Positions 1 through 9,540 of a stretch of DNA of 64,000 nucleotides are shown here, in pieces. This DNA comes from Melitaea cinxia (taxonomy: Eukaryota; Arthropoda; Insecta; Lepidoptera; Nymphalidae): positions 8,492,001-8,556,000 of the forward strand of contig NC_059414.1 of NCBI RefSeq assembly GCF_905220565.1, given 5' to 3'. The notes under the pieces are model-generated. The model did no database searches. It worked only from the letters and a program-made list of their open reading frames with translations, and was not told the origin of the DNA. Every line of letters starts with the position of its first letter. Position 1 is the stretch's first letter. The position numbers and the translations under genes are program-made.

Positions 1-336
1 GTTAACAAAGTTAATAAGAAATAGAAGATAAAATAAGTAAACGTGAAACAAATAGTAAAAAAAAACTAATTAATCAAAGTGAGATAGTGTGCTGCACACG
101 TTGGTACTTTCAGAGTGAGGCTCTCAGCTAATCTGAGAGTTTTATTGTGAGCTCCAAAAAATTCAAATATCTCCTCATACTAATATGATTAAGTTCCTAT
201 GAAGCAATTCTCTAACCCAAAAATTGTTGAGAAGAAAACGACAAAAAGTAATAAAACTAATAAGCATATTCGGTTGATTAATATAATATCCTTTTATACA
301 TTTTTATTAAAAAATATATGATAATAATTAAAAAAA
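1..336. other. AT-rich stretch, nothing recognised
   Basis: No open frame, RNA gene or clear repeat end is visible before the short DNA element that starts near 337. Confidence 0.5.
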
Positions 337-424
337 AACCGACTTCAATTACATCGACAAGTACCTAATACAACGTAGGTAAACGAAAAAATAGTCAAGT
401 AAATACGCATTATCAAAGATTACT

Positions 425-1474
425 AGTAGTAGAAGTAAATTATGACGTGAACGCTTCTTTGTCGCGAATTCAAGATTGGTTTAAAATAAACAACTTGGTT
501 TTGAACGCCAAAAAAACCAAGTGCGTTGTGTTTTCGTTACCTAATGTTAAGCATCCAAATTATAATTTTATAATAAATAACGAGAGGCTTATTGTCAATG
601 ATACTACAGTTTTCTTAGGGATACATTTGGACTCAAAACTTCAGAGGAATTCCCATTTGTCAACCTTGAATGGTAGACTCAGCTCCGCGGCATTCGCAGT
701 TAGAAAAGTACGACAACTGACCGACGTTGCAACTGCACGCTTAATATATTTTAGCTATTTTCATAGTGTTATGTCTTACGGCTTGTTACTGTGGGGTAAT
801 GCTGCAGATATTGAGAATATATTTATCTTTCAAAAAAGGGCTATTCGCAGCATTTACGATCGTGGAGCTCGAGTCTCCCTACGGGATGTTTTCCAAAAGG
901 TGGACATATTAACGATCACGTCGCAGTATATTTATAACAATATTATGTATATCCACCAAAATATTCATTGTTTTGAAATAAATAGTAATAATCGCATTGT
1001 AAACACGAGACGGAATAACAAAATTATAACTCCAAGTTTTCGACTGCGCAAAGTAAACGTTTCCTTTCTGGGTCATGGTATTCGCATGTATAATAGAATA
1101 CCACAAACGATTTTGGAATTGTCTCAACATAAATTTAAAGTTTTTATTAAAAAAAAATTAATAGATAAAGCTTATTACTCGGTGCAGGATTACATAGTTG
1201 ATAAAGATGTGTGGACTTAGTGACGCTGTATTTCATGCAACATGTTTCTAATTTTGTTCTAAAACACAGTTTATATACTATTTTCAAAAGAGTAACTGCG
1301 GAGTTTCTTTCCGATTCTTCTCTGCAGAATCTACATTCCGAATCGGTGGTAGCTTCACTTTTACAAAAATAATAATTAATTTTTAAAGTTTTAATTTGTA
1401 AAATGACGATTCGAAAGTGCTCTTGGAGCCTATTTGAATAAAGCTATTTTTGATTTTGATTTTGATTTTGATTT
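425..1474 (+). mobile_element. 5'-truncated Jockey-clade LINE, family 1
   Basis: This insertion lies inside the short DNA element and is flanked by the direct repeat ttact (420-424 and 1475-1479). The host element's sequence resumes on the right exactly where it stopped on the left, compared with the copy at 12556-12580. The LINE ends in a simple (TTTGAT)n tail at about 1448-1474, typical of Jockey-type elements, preceded by a 3' UTR of about 220 bp that recurs at 7655-7930 (minus) and 59700-59840. Confidence 0.75.
447..1220 (+). pseudogene. LINE reverse transcriptase, C-terminal fragment
   Basis: This open frame of 257 residues is the C-terminal part of a Jockey-clade ORF2, downstream of the catalytic FADD motif. 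The thumb-like segments NNLVLNAKKTKCVVF, FLGIHLDSKL and LLLWGNAADIENIFIFQKRA align residue by residue with the longer frame at 32950-34932, but many substitutions show a distinct family. Endonuclease and catalytic palm are missing because of 5' truncation. The true reading frame enters from the truncation point, so the ATG at 447 is not a real start. It cannot be active. Confidence 0.8.
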
Positions 1475-1808
1475 TTACTCCAAAACTTGTAATCAGATCT
1501 CGATGAAATTTAAATTGGACTACATGATAAACATCGGCTTTCGATTAAATAAAAATAATCATAATCGGTACACCCAGTAAAAAGTTATGCGGATTTTCGA
1601 GGGTATCCCTCGATTTCTCTGGGATCCCAACATCAGATCCTGGTTTCCTTATCCATTGTACCACACTTAGGATATGTCCTTTCCAACAAAAAAAGAATGA
1701 TCAAAATCGGTTCATAAACGACGTAGCTATGCCCGAACATACATTAATATCCGGTCGAATTGAGTAACCTCCTCCTTTTTTGAAGTCGTCTTTATATAGT
1801 TGCCGAAA

Positions 1809-1899
1809 ATGTCATCTGATATCAGAAAATTAACTATTTATATTTTGTTTCATGTTTCCCTGCCATTTTCGTTGATATTTTTAAAATTGTCGTTCTCAG
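1809..1899 (+). CDS. Candidate first coding exon with a hydrophobic leader
   Basis: An ATG preceded by gccgaaa opens 30 codons, followed by a consensus donor (CAG|GTAAGT, intron from 1900). The peptide has a charged start and a hydrophobic run (YILFHVSLPFSLIFL) resembling a signal peptide or anchor. Joined to the plausible acceptor at 3790 (ttatttcag), the frame stops after five codons, so no convincing partner exon was found. It could be chance. Confidence 0.15.
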
Positions 1900-2973
1900 G
1901 TAAGTAAAATAAGGATCCTATTGAACACATAAATCTCTAATTTCAAACTTTACCTGTATAACTTGTCATATTAATCAATCAACAAAATATTTGCTTAACA
2001 TAGAAATTTTCGCTAGTGAGGTCATTCAATATTTATTTAATAGATTTAAAGCATAGGAACTGCGAATAAGAACTATTTTATTCTGAGAATTGTTAATTAA
2101 ACGGGAAAACCAGAAGCAAACGTGAGTTTGATATTATGATACTGATACATATATATAAACTAAACCGGTTGAATTCGCACTGATCATATTGAGCAGATTT
2201 AAAAATTTACATTTATTTCAACTTCAAGGCAGGGATCGAATATAATATATCCATTTCTTTTTTCATTTAAAGTTAATGCTAAGAAAAATTTAAAGCATAT
2301 AACAGTGACGTATAAATACGAAACTGGTTTTAAGTGATATGTGAAAAAAAAATTATCTTCCCGACTAGAAAAATAGTCAGGCTCAACCAGATCATTTATC
2401 TGGACCGGATTAGGATAGAATGAGGCATGCCAAATCCGGCAAGCCCTATCAGGACCAGGTCTGGTCCAGATAAAGATAGCCTGATGTAAAATATAATCGA
2501 GTATGGTAAGGCATAAGTGCATCAGGACTAGGTCTAGTCCAGATCAGGATAGCATGATGTAAAATGTCATCAAGTATGGTAAGGCATACTGGATCAGACA
2601 AATCTTCTGCGTTACATACCTTATCCGGTCCAGATCGGGCATGCCTGGTCCGGTCCTTCTAAGGAACACAAAAAAATTTCTCTCTAATACACCTACACGT
2701 TCGGTCACCTTCTCTTAAGCCTGGCAATTCTATGTCTGTGTTACAGGTACATATATGAAAAAATACATATAGGTACTACAACCATTGCTGGGTAGGAATC
2801 AAACTCACAAGTCTGGAGCAAAACTGAACCAAAAAGCTATTATGCAAACACCATTTGTTTTTTATGTTATTAACTCTGTAGTAATGATTACAAACAAATG
2901 AATCCATAATCATTGTTAAAAATAATTACATCAAACACACATTTCTACTTCTAAGGTATAATTTCAAATGAGC
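1900..2973. repeat. AT-rich DNA with a short palindromic 73-bp repeat
   Basis: At 2448-2593 a 73-bp unit (atcaggaccaggtctggtcc... and atcaggactaggtctagtcc...) occurs twice in tandem with about 85% identity by eye. Within about 2389-2670 the palindrome accaggtctggt and CCGGATCAGG-type motifs recur in both orientations, as in a short non-autonomous DNA element. The rest of the interval shows nothing recognisable. Confidence 0.4.
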
Positions 2974-3064
2974 TGTAAATTGATTATAAACCTCAAACAT
3001 TAGTGTTAGTGTCGATTAATAAATTAATTTTATTTCATGACAGATAGCGAAATTTTGCATTTTT
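2974..3064. repeat. Left copy of a 92-bp direct repeat
   Basis: This segment recurs at 6783-6875 in direct orientation with only a few differences (for example attagtgttagtg against attagtgtaagtg). The two copies bracket 3.7 kb of transposable elements. Confidence 0.7.
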
Positions 3065-3520
3065 AGGGTTCCGTACCCAAAGGGCAAAAACGAAACCCTA
3101 TTTCTAAGACTTTGCTGTCTATATGTCCGTCCGTCCGTACGTCTATCTGTCACCAGGCTGTATCTTATGAACGGCGATAGCTAGACAGTTGAAATTTTCA
3201 CGAATTATGTGTTTCTGGTGCCGTTATAATAACAAATACTACAATTAAAATAAAATGAATAACTTAAGAGGGCAAAAATTGGCTTTATTGTACGGGAATA
3301 CGCCATTTTTACAACATACTTATAAATAATACATATATAAATATATAAATAAATATATACATCACACCCAGACTCAGGGTGGGAATCGAACCCACAACCC
3401 CCGGAGCAGAAAGCAGGGTCACCACAAACTGCGCCAACGGGATAGTCGTAAATGGTACTGTTGTTTACCTAGTCACTGGTACGGAACCACTCCTACAACT
3501 CGCACTTGGCCGATTTTTTT
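3065..3520 (+). mobile_element. Interspersed element with GGGTTCCGTACCC end, interrupted by a SINE
   Basis: It starts gggttccgtaccc and ends near ggtacggaaccactcctac...cacttggccgattttttt, an inverted GGTTCCGTAC/GTACGGAACC pair. The sub-terminal tgtccgtccgtccgta... region is typical of a common lepidopteran repeat. A tRNA-derived SINE in minus orientation lies inside. Confidence 0.5.
3300..3448 (-). mobile_element. tRNA-derived SINE, family C
   Basis: Read on the minus strand it begins gactatcccgttggcgcagt (A-box-like) and continues through ggttcgattcc (B box) to 'gagtctgggtgtga' and an AT-rich (TATATTTA) tail. The same family is at 13070-13172 (minus), 55955-56075 (plus) and 63090-63195 (plus). 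Confidence 0.65.
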
Positions 3521-4714
3521 AATATTTATTAAGATACTAAAATAATAATAATTTATTATAAAGGTCCTTACAACTTGTCAATTTATGTAGGCACAGTTAA
3601 GTGAACCTTTGTATCAGGTTGTTTACTATCTTTGTAAACAAAGATATAAAAAACAGTAGATATAAAACATAAATTTATTCCCGCATATTTTTTGTTTACG
3701 GAAGCCCGTTATTTTGTTGTTTATCGTTATAAAGTTTACTAATACATCAATACATGTTATATGAAAATTATAATTGTCTTCTTATTTCAGGGTTCCAAAA
3801 GTAGGGTGGACGTAAAAACGAACACCGTTTTGTACTCGCATTTGAAATAAAATTCGATTGCTACTATTTTGGTACCAAATTGTAAAGAGTCAGCGTCTAT
3901 CTCTTACCTATATGTGATAAATCATATCATTCATATTTATAATATTGATTATTGAATTGAATACTACTATAGAAGAGTACGTAGGAGATGATAACCACTA
4001 AAGTTTCCTAAAAAGCAAATTCCTGCTTGACCGAATATGGACTGACGACATGAGTAGTAAAATCCTTATACATCTTTATATATATATAGATCCTATATAT
4101 AATAGGTAAACCAATATATAGGTTGACCCATAGAATAAGTAGTACGTACCTACTTGATAGATCTTTGCATATATGTATGTACTGAATTTTATTAAGCTAA
4201 AATGTATGTTGTATAACTAATGTATAACTAGACATTAGTGTTAGTGTAATAAATGATGATAGATGATAATTGAAAATTATGGTTTAAGATTTTAGATAGA
4301 CACAATGGTAAAAAATATAGAAATGTATATAACTAGTATTTTTAGATTCCTCTCATAATTTTTGTAAAAAAAGCGAAAAAAAAACAGACAATATAATTCT
4401 ATAGTATTTGTTGTTTTTTTTTCGGATGGTTTACGCCACTCGATGACGCCACTCTGAGATAAAATATTATTTTTATATTAAAAACATGCTTATCCATGAA
4501 AGTAAAGGCTTAAAAATATTAAATTATTATTAATTCAAAAAAGTAAAATAATATCCATGGTATTTGATATTAATGGAAGTAAATAGTTTTTTTTTCTAAA
4601 TGTTTTACCTTTTTTCATTTCACGAAACAGCACGATAAAGATGACCTTTTAAACTACAAGAGATATCGTCACATTTTGTAACTGTAATTTGTTTTATCGA
4701 TATAATCATTACAT
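3521..4714. other. AT-rich intergenic DNA
   Basis: No gene or repeat boundary was identified. A plausible splice acceptor (ttatttcag, 3782-3790) and an AATAAA near 3845 are noted only because of the candidate exon at 1809. Confidence 0.4.
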
Positions 4715-4950
4715 AGTATAAAACAAAGTCGCTGCTCGCTGTCTATATGCTTAGATCTTTGAAACTGCGAAACGGATTTTGATGCGGTTTTCTTTAGTAA
4801 ATAGTAGATTCCAGAGGAACACTGACAGTTTTAGAGATTTCTGATATGATGTCTAATGTGATGTATAAACACATTTTTTTGCGTTTATTTTGTAAATATT
4901 TATGTTATCTATCTTCTATAATCTATAATATATATAAAAGCGAAAGGTCA

Positions 4951-6025
4951 CTCACTCATCACGAAATCTCCGAAACTATAACAGCTACAAACTTGAAATT
5001 TGGCAAGTAGGCTCCTTATAAGACGTAGACATCCGCTAAGAACGGATTTTACGAAACTCGACCCCTAAGGGGGTAAAACGGGGGTTGCAAGTTTGTATGA
5101 AAGTCCTATATTTTTGAAGTAAGAGACTTGAAATTTAAAATGTATTCTCTATAGATGGTGAAAAGGTGTCCAAATAATGTATTTTTAGAAATCAACTCCC
5201 TTTTGGGGTTAAAACGGGGGATGGTAGGTTGACTCACTCATCACCAAATCTCCGAAACTATAATACCTACAAACTTGAAATTTGGCAGGTAAGTTTCTTA
5301 TAGGGCGTAGACATTCGCTAGGAACAGATTTTACGAAACTTGACCCCTAAGGGGATAAAACGGGGGTTGGAAGTTTATATGACAGTCCTATGTTTTTTAA
5401 GTAAGAGACTTGAAATTTAAAATGTATGCTCTATAGATGGTGAGGACGTGTCCAAATAATGTATCTTTAGAAATCAATTCCCTTTTGGGGTTAAAACGGG
5501 GGATGGTAGGTTGAGTCACTCATCACGAAATCTCCGAAACTGTAACACCTCCAAACTTGAAATTTGGCAGGTAAGTTTCTTATAGGGCGTAGACATTCGC
5601 TAGGAACAGATTTTACGAAACTTGACCCCTAAGGGGATAAAACGGGGGTTGGAAGTTTATATGACAGTCCTATGTTTTTTAAGTAAGAGACTTGAAATTT
5701 AAAATGTATGCTCTATAGATGGTGAGGACGTGTCCAAATAATGTATCTTTAGAAATCAATTCCCTTTTGGGGTTAAAACGGGGGATGGTAGTTTGAGTCA
5801 CTCATCACGAAATCTCCGAAACTGTAACACCTCCAAACTTGAAATTTGGCAGGTAAGTTTCTTATAGGGCGTAGACATTCGCTAGGAACAGATTTTACGA
5901 AACTTGACCCCTAAGGGTATAAAACGGGGGTTGGAAGTTTATATGACAGTCCTATGTTTTTTAAGTAAGAGACTTGAAATTTAAAATGTATGCTTATAGA
6001 TGGTGAGGACGTGTTCAAATAATGC
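4951..6025 (+). repeat. Tandem array, 282-bp unit, 3.8 copies
   Basis: Units start at 4951, 5233, 5515 and 5797, an exact 282-bp spacing each time, at the motif tcactcatcacgaaatctcc. Units 2 and 3 are nearly identical; unit 1 is more diverged and unit 4 is cut at about 6025. The array is inside a Helitron-like element. Confidence 0.9.
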
Positions 6026-6149
6026 ATCGTAATCTATATAGAGAGGTAGATTATAGTTAGTAGACGTCCGCTAAGAATGGATTTTGCGATATTCCACCGC
6101 TAAGGGGGTTAATTTGGGGTTGATAGTTTGTATGAAACATATACAACAG

Positions 6150-6255
6150 CTGTAAGTGTATTTATGTATATATATGTGTATGTATGTATGTATGTACGTA
6201 TGTATGTATTTATGTATGTGTTTATGTGTGTATGTATGTATGTAAATAAGTAAAT
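6150..6255 (+). repeat. Impure (TATG)n microsatellite
   Basis: Runs of tatgtatg interrupted by single-base changes. Confidence 0.8.
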
Positions 6256-6782
6256 ATGTATAAAGTGTATTGTTATGTTATATTACGTTATAAGTTCGTC
6301 GATAGGTTATTTATACTGCAGCCTAAAAATAAAACTAAGAATGTGGTGTATAGAAAGGTTTTATAAAAACAACTATTAAATTATACTACATTGTGCCTTT
6401 TAAAAAATTACTCAGTGTAATAAGTATTTCAAGTAACTGAAATAAAAAAAATGCGTTAAACATCTTAATAGTAATGCATATCTTCATAACCACGCGGATG
6501 TAGTCGCGGGCAACAGTTAGTGTATTATAAAACAATGCCCCCAAAAGTGTATGTGATCGATTTCCTCAAAATCTACCGAACGGATTTTCATGCGGTTCAA
6601 GAGGAAGGTTTACGGAACGGCTAAGACGATTTTGATGAGAGTTTCACTGGAAATTTGTCGGGAAAACTTTCTGATACACTGATTTCAACGCGGGCGAAGC
6701 CGCGGGCACAGCTAGTATTTTATATTTAGTATCAGCATTGGACCCGTGCAAAGCCGGGGCGGGTCACTAGTTTCATATAAGT

Positions 6783-6875
6783 TGTAAATTGATTATTAAC
6801 CTCAAACATTAGTGTAAGTGTCGATTAATAAATTCATTTTTATTTCATGACAGATAGCGGAATTTTGCATTTTTT
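6783..6875. repeat. Right copy of the 92-bp direct repeat
   Basis: This is the partner of 2974-3064. Immediately to its left is a Helitron-like end (gggtcactag then ttt); to its right unique-looking AT-rich DNA follows to about 7170. Confidence 0.7.
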
Positions 6876-7170
6876 ATCTGTGTGTCGTTTTAAAGTCAGG
6901 AATCGAATTTAATTTCTGTTTTGTAGCTTATCTCGCGCATATGGAAAATATATACATATTTCGTTGCACTTTAGTAAAATGTTATCATCTCAACTCCTAT
7001 ATCGTCACGAACTCTTATTTCACGTTAGTTGTATAAAACAATACTATATTAAGTACAATTTTATGCCAAATTTTGATATTTCTATATATTGTAAAGTCTT
7101 TTGCAAATCTCCTCTCTCCATTTGATAATCTTGACTGAAACGTAGTTTAAAATTAATGACGAAGACAAAA

Positions 7171-7466
7171 GATTCAGGGTTGCTGGGTATACACATTATT
7201 ACAATAACAGGTTTAATGTAAGACGTGGTGGAGTATCAATATTTGTCAACGACAGTGTAAAGCATTTATTAGTTGAAAGTGAATTTTTAAACGACAATCA
7301 CTTTCCGTGGATCTATATCAGGAATTTTTCGCTAAATATTGGGAGCCATTTACAGAAAACCAAACACATCAAAATCTTCCTCGATAAATACTCTTACCAA
7401 ATTAATAAAATGAAAACATTTATTGTTTTTGGTGACTTCAATATTAACTTACTCGCGCCGGAATAA
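7171..7466 (+). pseudogene. LINE endonuclease fragment
   Basis: Translation of about 7176-7305 gives a segment with RRGGVSIFVNDSV, and about 7410-7464 gives FIVFGDFNINLL. Both are characteristic of the apurinic-type endonuclease domain of Jockey-clade LINEs (GDFN is the catalytic-loop motif). Frames shift between them and a stop follows, so it is dead. It lies 5' to an oppositely oriented LINE 3' end and is probably a separate insertion. Confidence 0.6.
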
Positions 7467-7654
7467 GCGACATTAATGTACAGAGATAATTTAGGACAAA
7501 ATGGCTATAAAATTATGAATAAAATTGATAAAGCAGACTGCACAAGAGAAACCTCTACATTAAAGACTCACAAAACAACTATCATCTAGATATAATCAAT
7601 AAAAAATAATAAATAAAAGTATGAACACAAGAGCTTACTTAACTTGATATTAGT

Positions 7655-8115
7655 AATCGAAATCGAAATCAAAATCAAAAATATTCAAATAGGCTCCCAA
7701 AGTACCCTCGAATCATCATTTTACATATGAAATTTTTTAAGTGATTATTGTATTTAAAAGTGAAGCTACCACCGATTCGAAATGTAGATTCTGCAGAGAA
7801 GAATCGGCAAGAAACTCCGCAGTTACTCTTTTGAAAATAATATATAAACTGTGTTTTAGTACAAAATTTGTAATATCTTGCACGTAATATAGCGTCACTA
7901 AGTCTACATATTTTTATCAACTATGTAATCCTGAGCCAAATAACGCTTTATCTTTTAATTTCTTTTTAATAAACACTTTAAATTTATGTTGAGACAAATG
8001 CAAAATTGTTTATGGATTTTATTATACATGCAAATGACATATCCCAGAAAGGAGACATTTACTATGCGCAGTCGGAAACTTGTGAGTTACAATATTATTA
8101 TTCCTTCTCATGTTT
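7655..8115 (-). mobile_element. Jockey LINE family 1, 3' fragment
   Basis: This is the reverse copy of 1030-1474: the tail (ATTTCGATTTCGATT-like) is at 7655-7680, then the 3' UTR, then the C-terminal coding part (matching 'gcttattactcggtgcagg', degraded). It is truncated at about 8115 and has many indels. Confidence 0.65.
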
Positions 8116-8199
8116 ACACTGTGATTATAGTCGGATTAATTAAATTTGCAATAAAAAATATTTTTGTAAACTTAATGCAATTAGCGCGACCTAAATAAA

Positions 8200-8560
8200 C
8201 AGTGTATTTAATTTCAATGTTTATAAAACAGATAAGACCTATTTATCGTTGTAAATATAGATCGGTTGCTGGAATACCTAATATGTATCCCCTATCTGTC
8301 ACTAAATTCGCCATGATTGTCTTTTCACCATTGGATGACATAAATATGTATGAATTGTTTATATTTATATATGAGTATATGTGTATATGTGAATGTATGT
8401 AAGTGTGTAAGCATATATATGTCTATATGTATGTATAATTTTATAATCTATTGTGATGTATTCTAATTTCTATATTTCTATATTCTAATCTATATATTAT
8501 TATTATTATGTTTCTGTCAGCGGATGGAACTTAGTTATTTTTATAGTAAGAAGTTTTTTA
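8200..8560. other. AT-rich stretch, nothing recognised
   Basis: Short open frames here look random. Low-complexity tatgtatatgtg runs occur around 8365-8440. Confidence 0.4.
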
Positions 8561-8562
8561 AC

Positions 8563-8640
8563 CGACTTCGAAACAGGAGGAGGTTACTCAATTCGACCAA
8601 ACAACAAACCGACTTCAATTACATCCACAAGTAATAACAA
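8563..8640. mobile_element. Collapsed ACCGACTTCAA element
   Basis: The left end (aaccgacttcgaaacaggag) is joined to a second inward end (aaaccgacttcaattacatc) with the interior missing, apparently two broken copies. Confidence 0.45.
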
Positions 8641-8675
8641 TATAACGAAAGTAGACAAAAAAAATTATCAAATTA

Positions 8676-8677
8676 TT

Positions 8678-8738
<61 letters not shown>
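8676..8738. repeat. (TA)n microsatellite
   Basis: About 30 TA dinucleotides in a row. Confidence 0.95.
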
Positions 8739-8740
<2 letters not shown>

Positions 8741-8746
8741 TACGTT

Positions 8747-8960
8747 TCAGCCTGTAATATCCCACTACTGGGCATAGGCCTCTTTCCCCATGTAGGAGAA
8801 GGATCAGAGCTTAAACCACCACGCTGCTCCAATGCGGGTTGGCGGATATATTCCCTACTATGAGTAACGATCGATATCAGGTGTACATGATAACAACCGG
8901 GACCGACGGCTTAACGTGCTCTCTGAGACACGGTAGGGAGACCCACAAGGACAGCAAAAT
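8747..8960 (-). mobile_element. tRNA-derived SINE family A, 3' part
   Basis: This is the reverse complement of the 3' two thirds of the SINE at 51834-52165 (cctgtaatatcccactactg, caacccgcattggagcagcg reversed). The tRNA-like head is missing. Confidence 0.75.
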
Positions 8961-9074
8961 TATTGTCATTAACAATAATAATAATAATGACGGTAATTAA
9001 GAAATGGCAACAGTAGTTAATGAGCGAAACTAGTACAATAGTAATTTTTATTTCTTGTAGTTAGGTAAAGGATA

Positions 9075-9540
9075 GCAAAGTTTCAATACCACCATGGAAC
9101 TAGCGAAGCCGACCGATGGCAGGATAGCCATCCTACAGCTGGCTTTTTAAATACACAGACCGAGGACGGGCAGCAGCGTCTTCGGTGCGACAAAGTCAGC
9201 CCTGCGGTCACCAACCCGCCTGCCCCGCGTGGTGACTATGGGCAAAGACCCCATGAGATCACGCCTAAAGTTTCGGACCTTAGTTCCCGGCAGCCCCACT
9301 ATTCCCGGCTACGGCAGCGGCCGCGGTAACGGTGAGGTAGAGGGTGCTAAAAATCACCGGGTTACGGGAGGCTGCCATACAAAACTATACCTGGATATGT
9401 ATAATGGACGCACGCTACGGTTGGACCATCACCGTAACGAACCACCGTGAAGTAGAACTTAGCCACATTAAGTTGAGTATACTGAGGTTTCATGAAATTT
9501 AGTATGTAGGGAATTTCGGAGGAGATAAATAAATCTAACT
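9075..9540 (+). mobile_element. SINE B-like 5' region running into LINE-like 5' sequence
   Basis: From 9090 to 9245 it matches SINE family B (gccgaccgatggcaggatag, cgtcttcggtgcgacaaagt). Instead of the B tail it continues into a GC-rich segment (ggctacggcagcggccgcgg...gggttacgggaggctgcc) that looks like the 5' UTR of a LINE. Family B may therefore be a deletion derivative of that LINE. Confidence 0.45.

Larger units (their letters stand above)
337..1788 (-). mobile_element. Short DNA element with ACCGACTTCAA ends, split by a LINE
   Basis: The left end reads aaccgacttcaattacatcg and the right end reads cctcctttttttgaagtcg, so the ends are inverted copies of ACCGACTTCAA. The body matches, in reverse, the uninterrupted copy at 12233-12638: the segments about spacing to the 'agattact' site and 'gggatcccaacatcagatcc' both recur. 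A LINE fragment (425-1474) sits inside. No transposase frame is present, so it is non-autonomous. Related copies are at 12233, 38540, 46530, 52748 and 62510. Confidence 0.7.
4715..6717 (+). mobile_element. Helitron-like block (at least two elements)
   Basis: The left part (tataaaacaaagtcgctgct... at about 4718) and two right ends (cgcgggcaacagttag near 6515 and gcgggcgaagccgcgggcac then agctagt at 6717) have the form of lepidopteran non-autonomous Helitrons: a GC-rich short hairpin followed by CTAG and a host T. No Rep/helicase frame is present. The interior carries a 282-bp tandem array and a TATG microsatellite. Confidence 0.6.

Noticed and set aside
7171..8115. A single LINE inverted by twin priming
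   Set aside because: The endonuclease piece lies on the 3'-tail side of the reversed fragment, which twin priming does not give; two insertions are simpler.
9229..9450. 73-codon frame in the GC-rich segment
   Set aside because: Falls in LINE-like 5' untranslated sequence and has no recognisable similarity.
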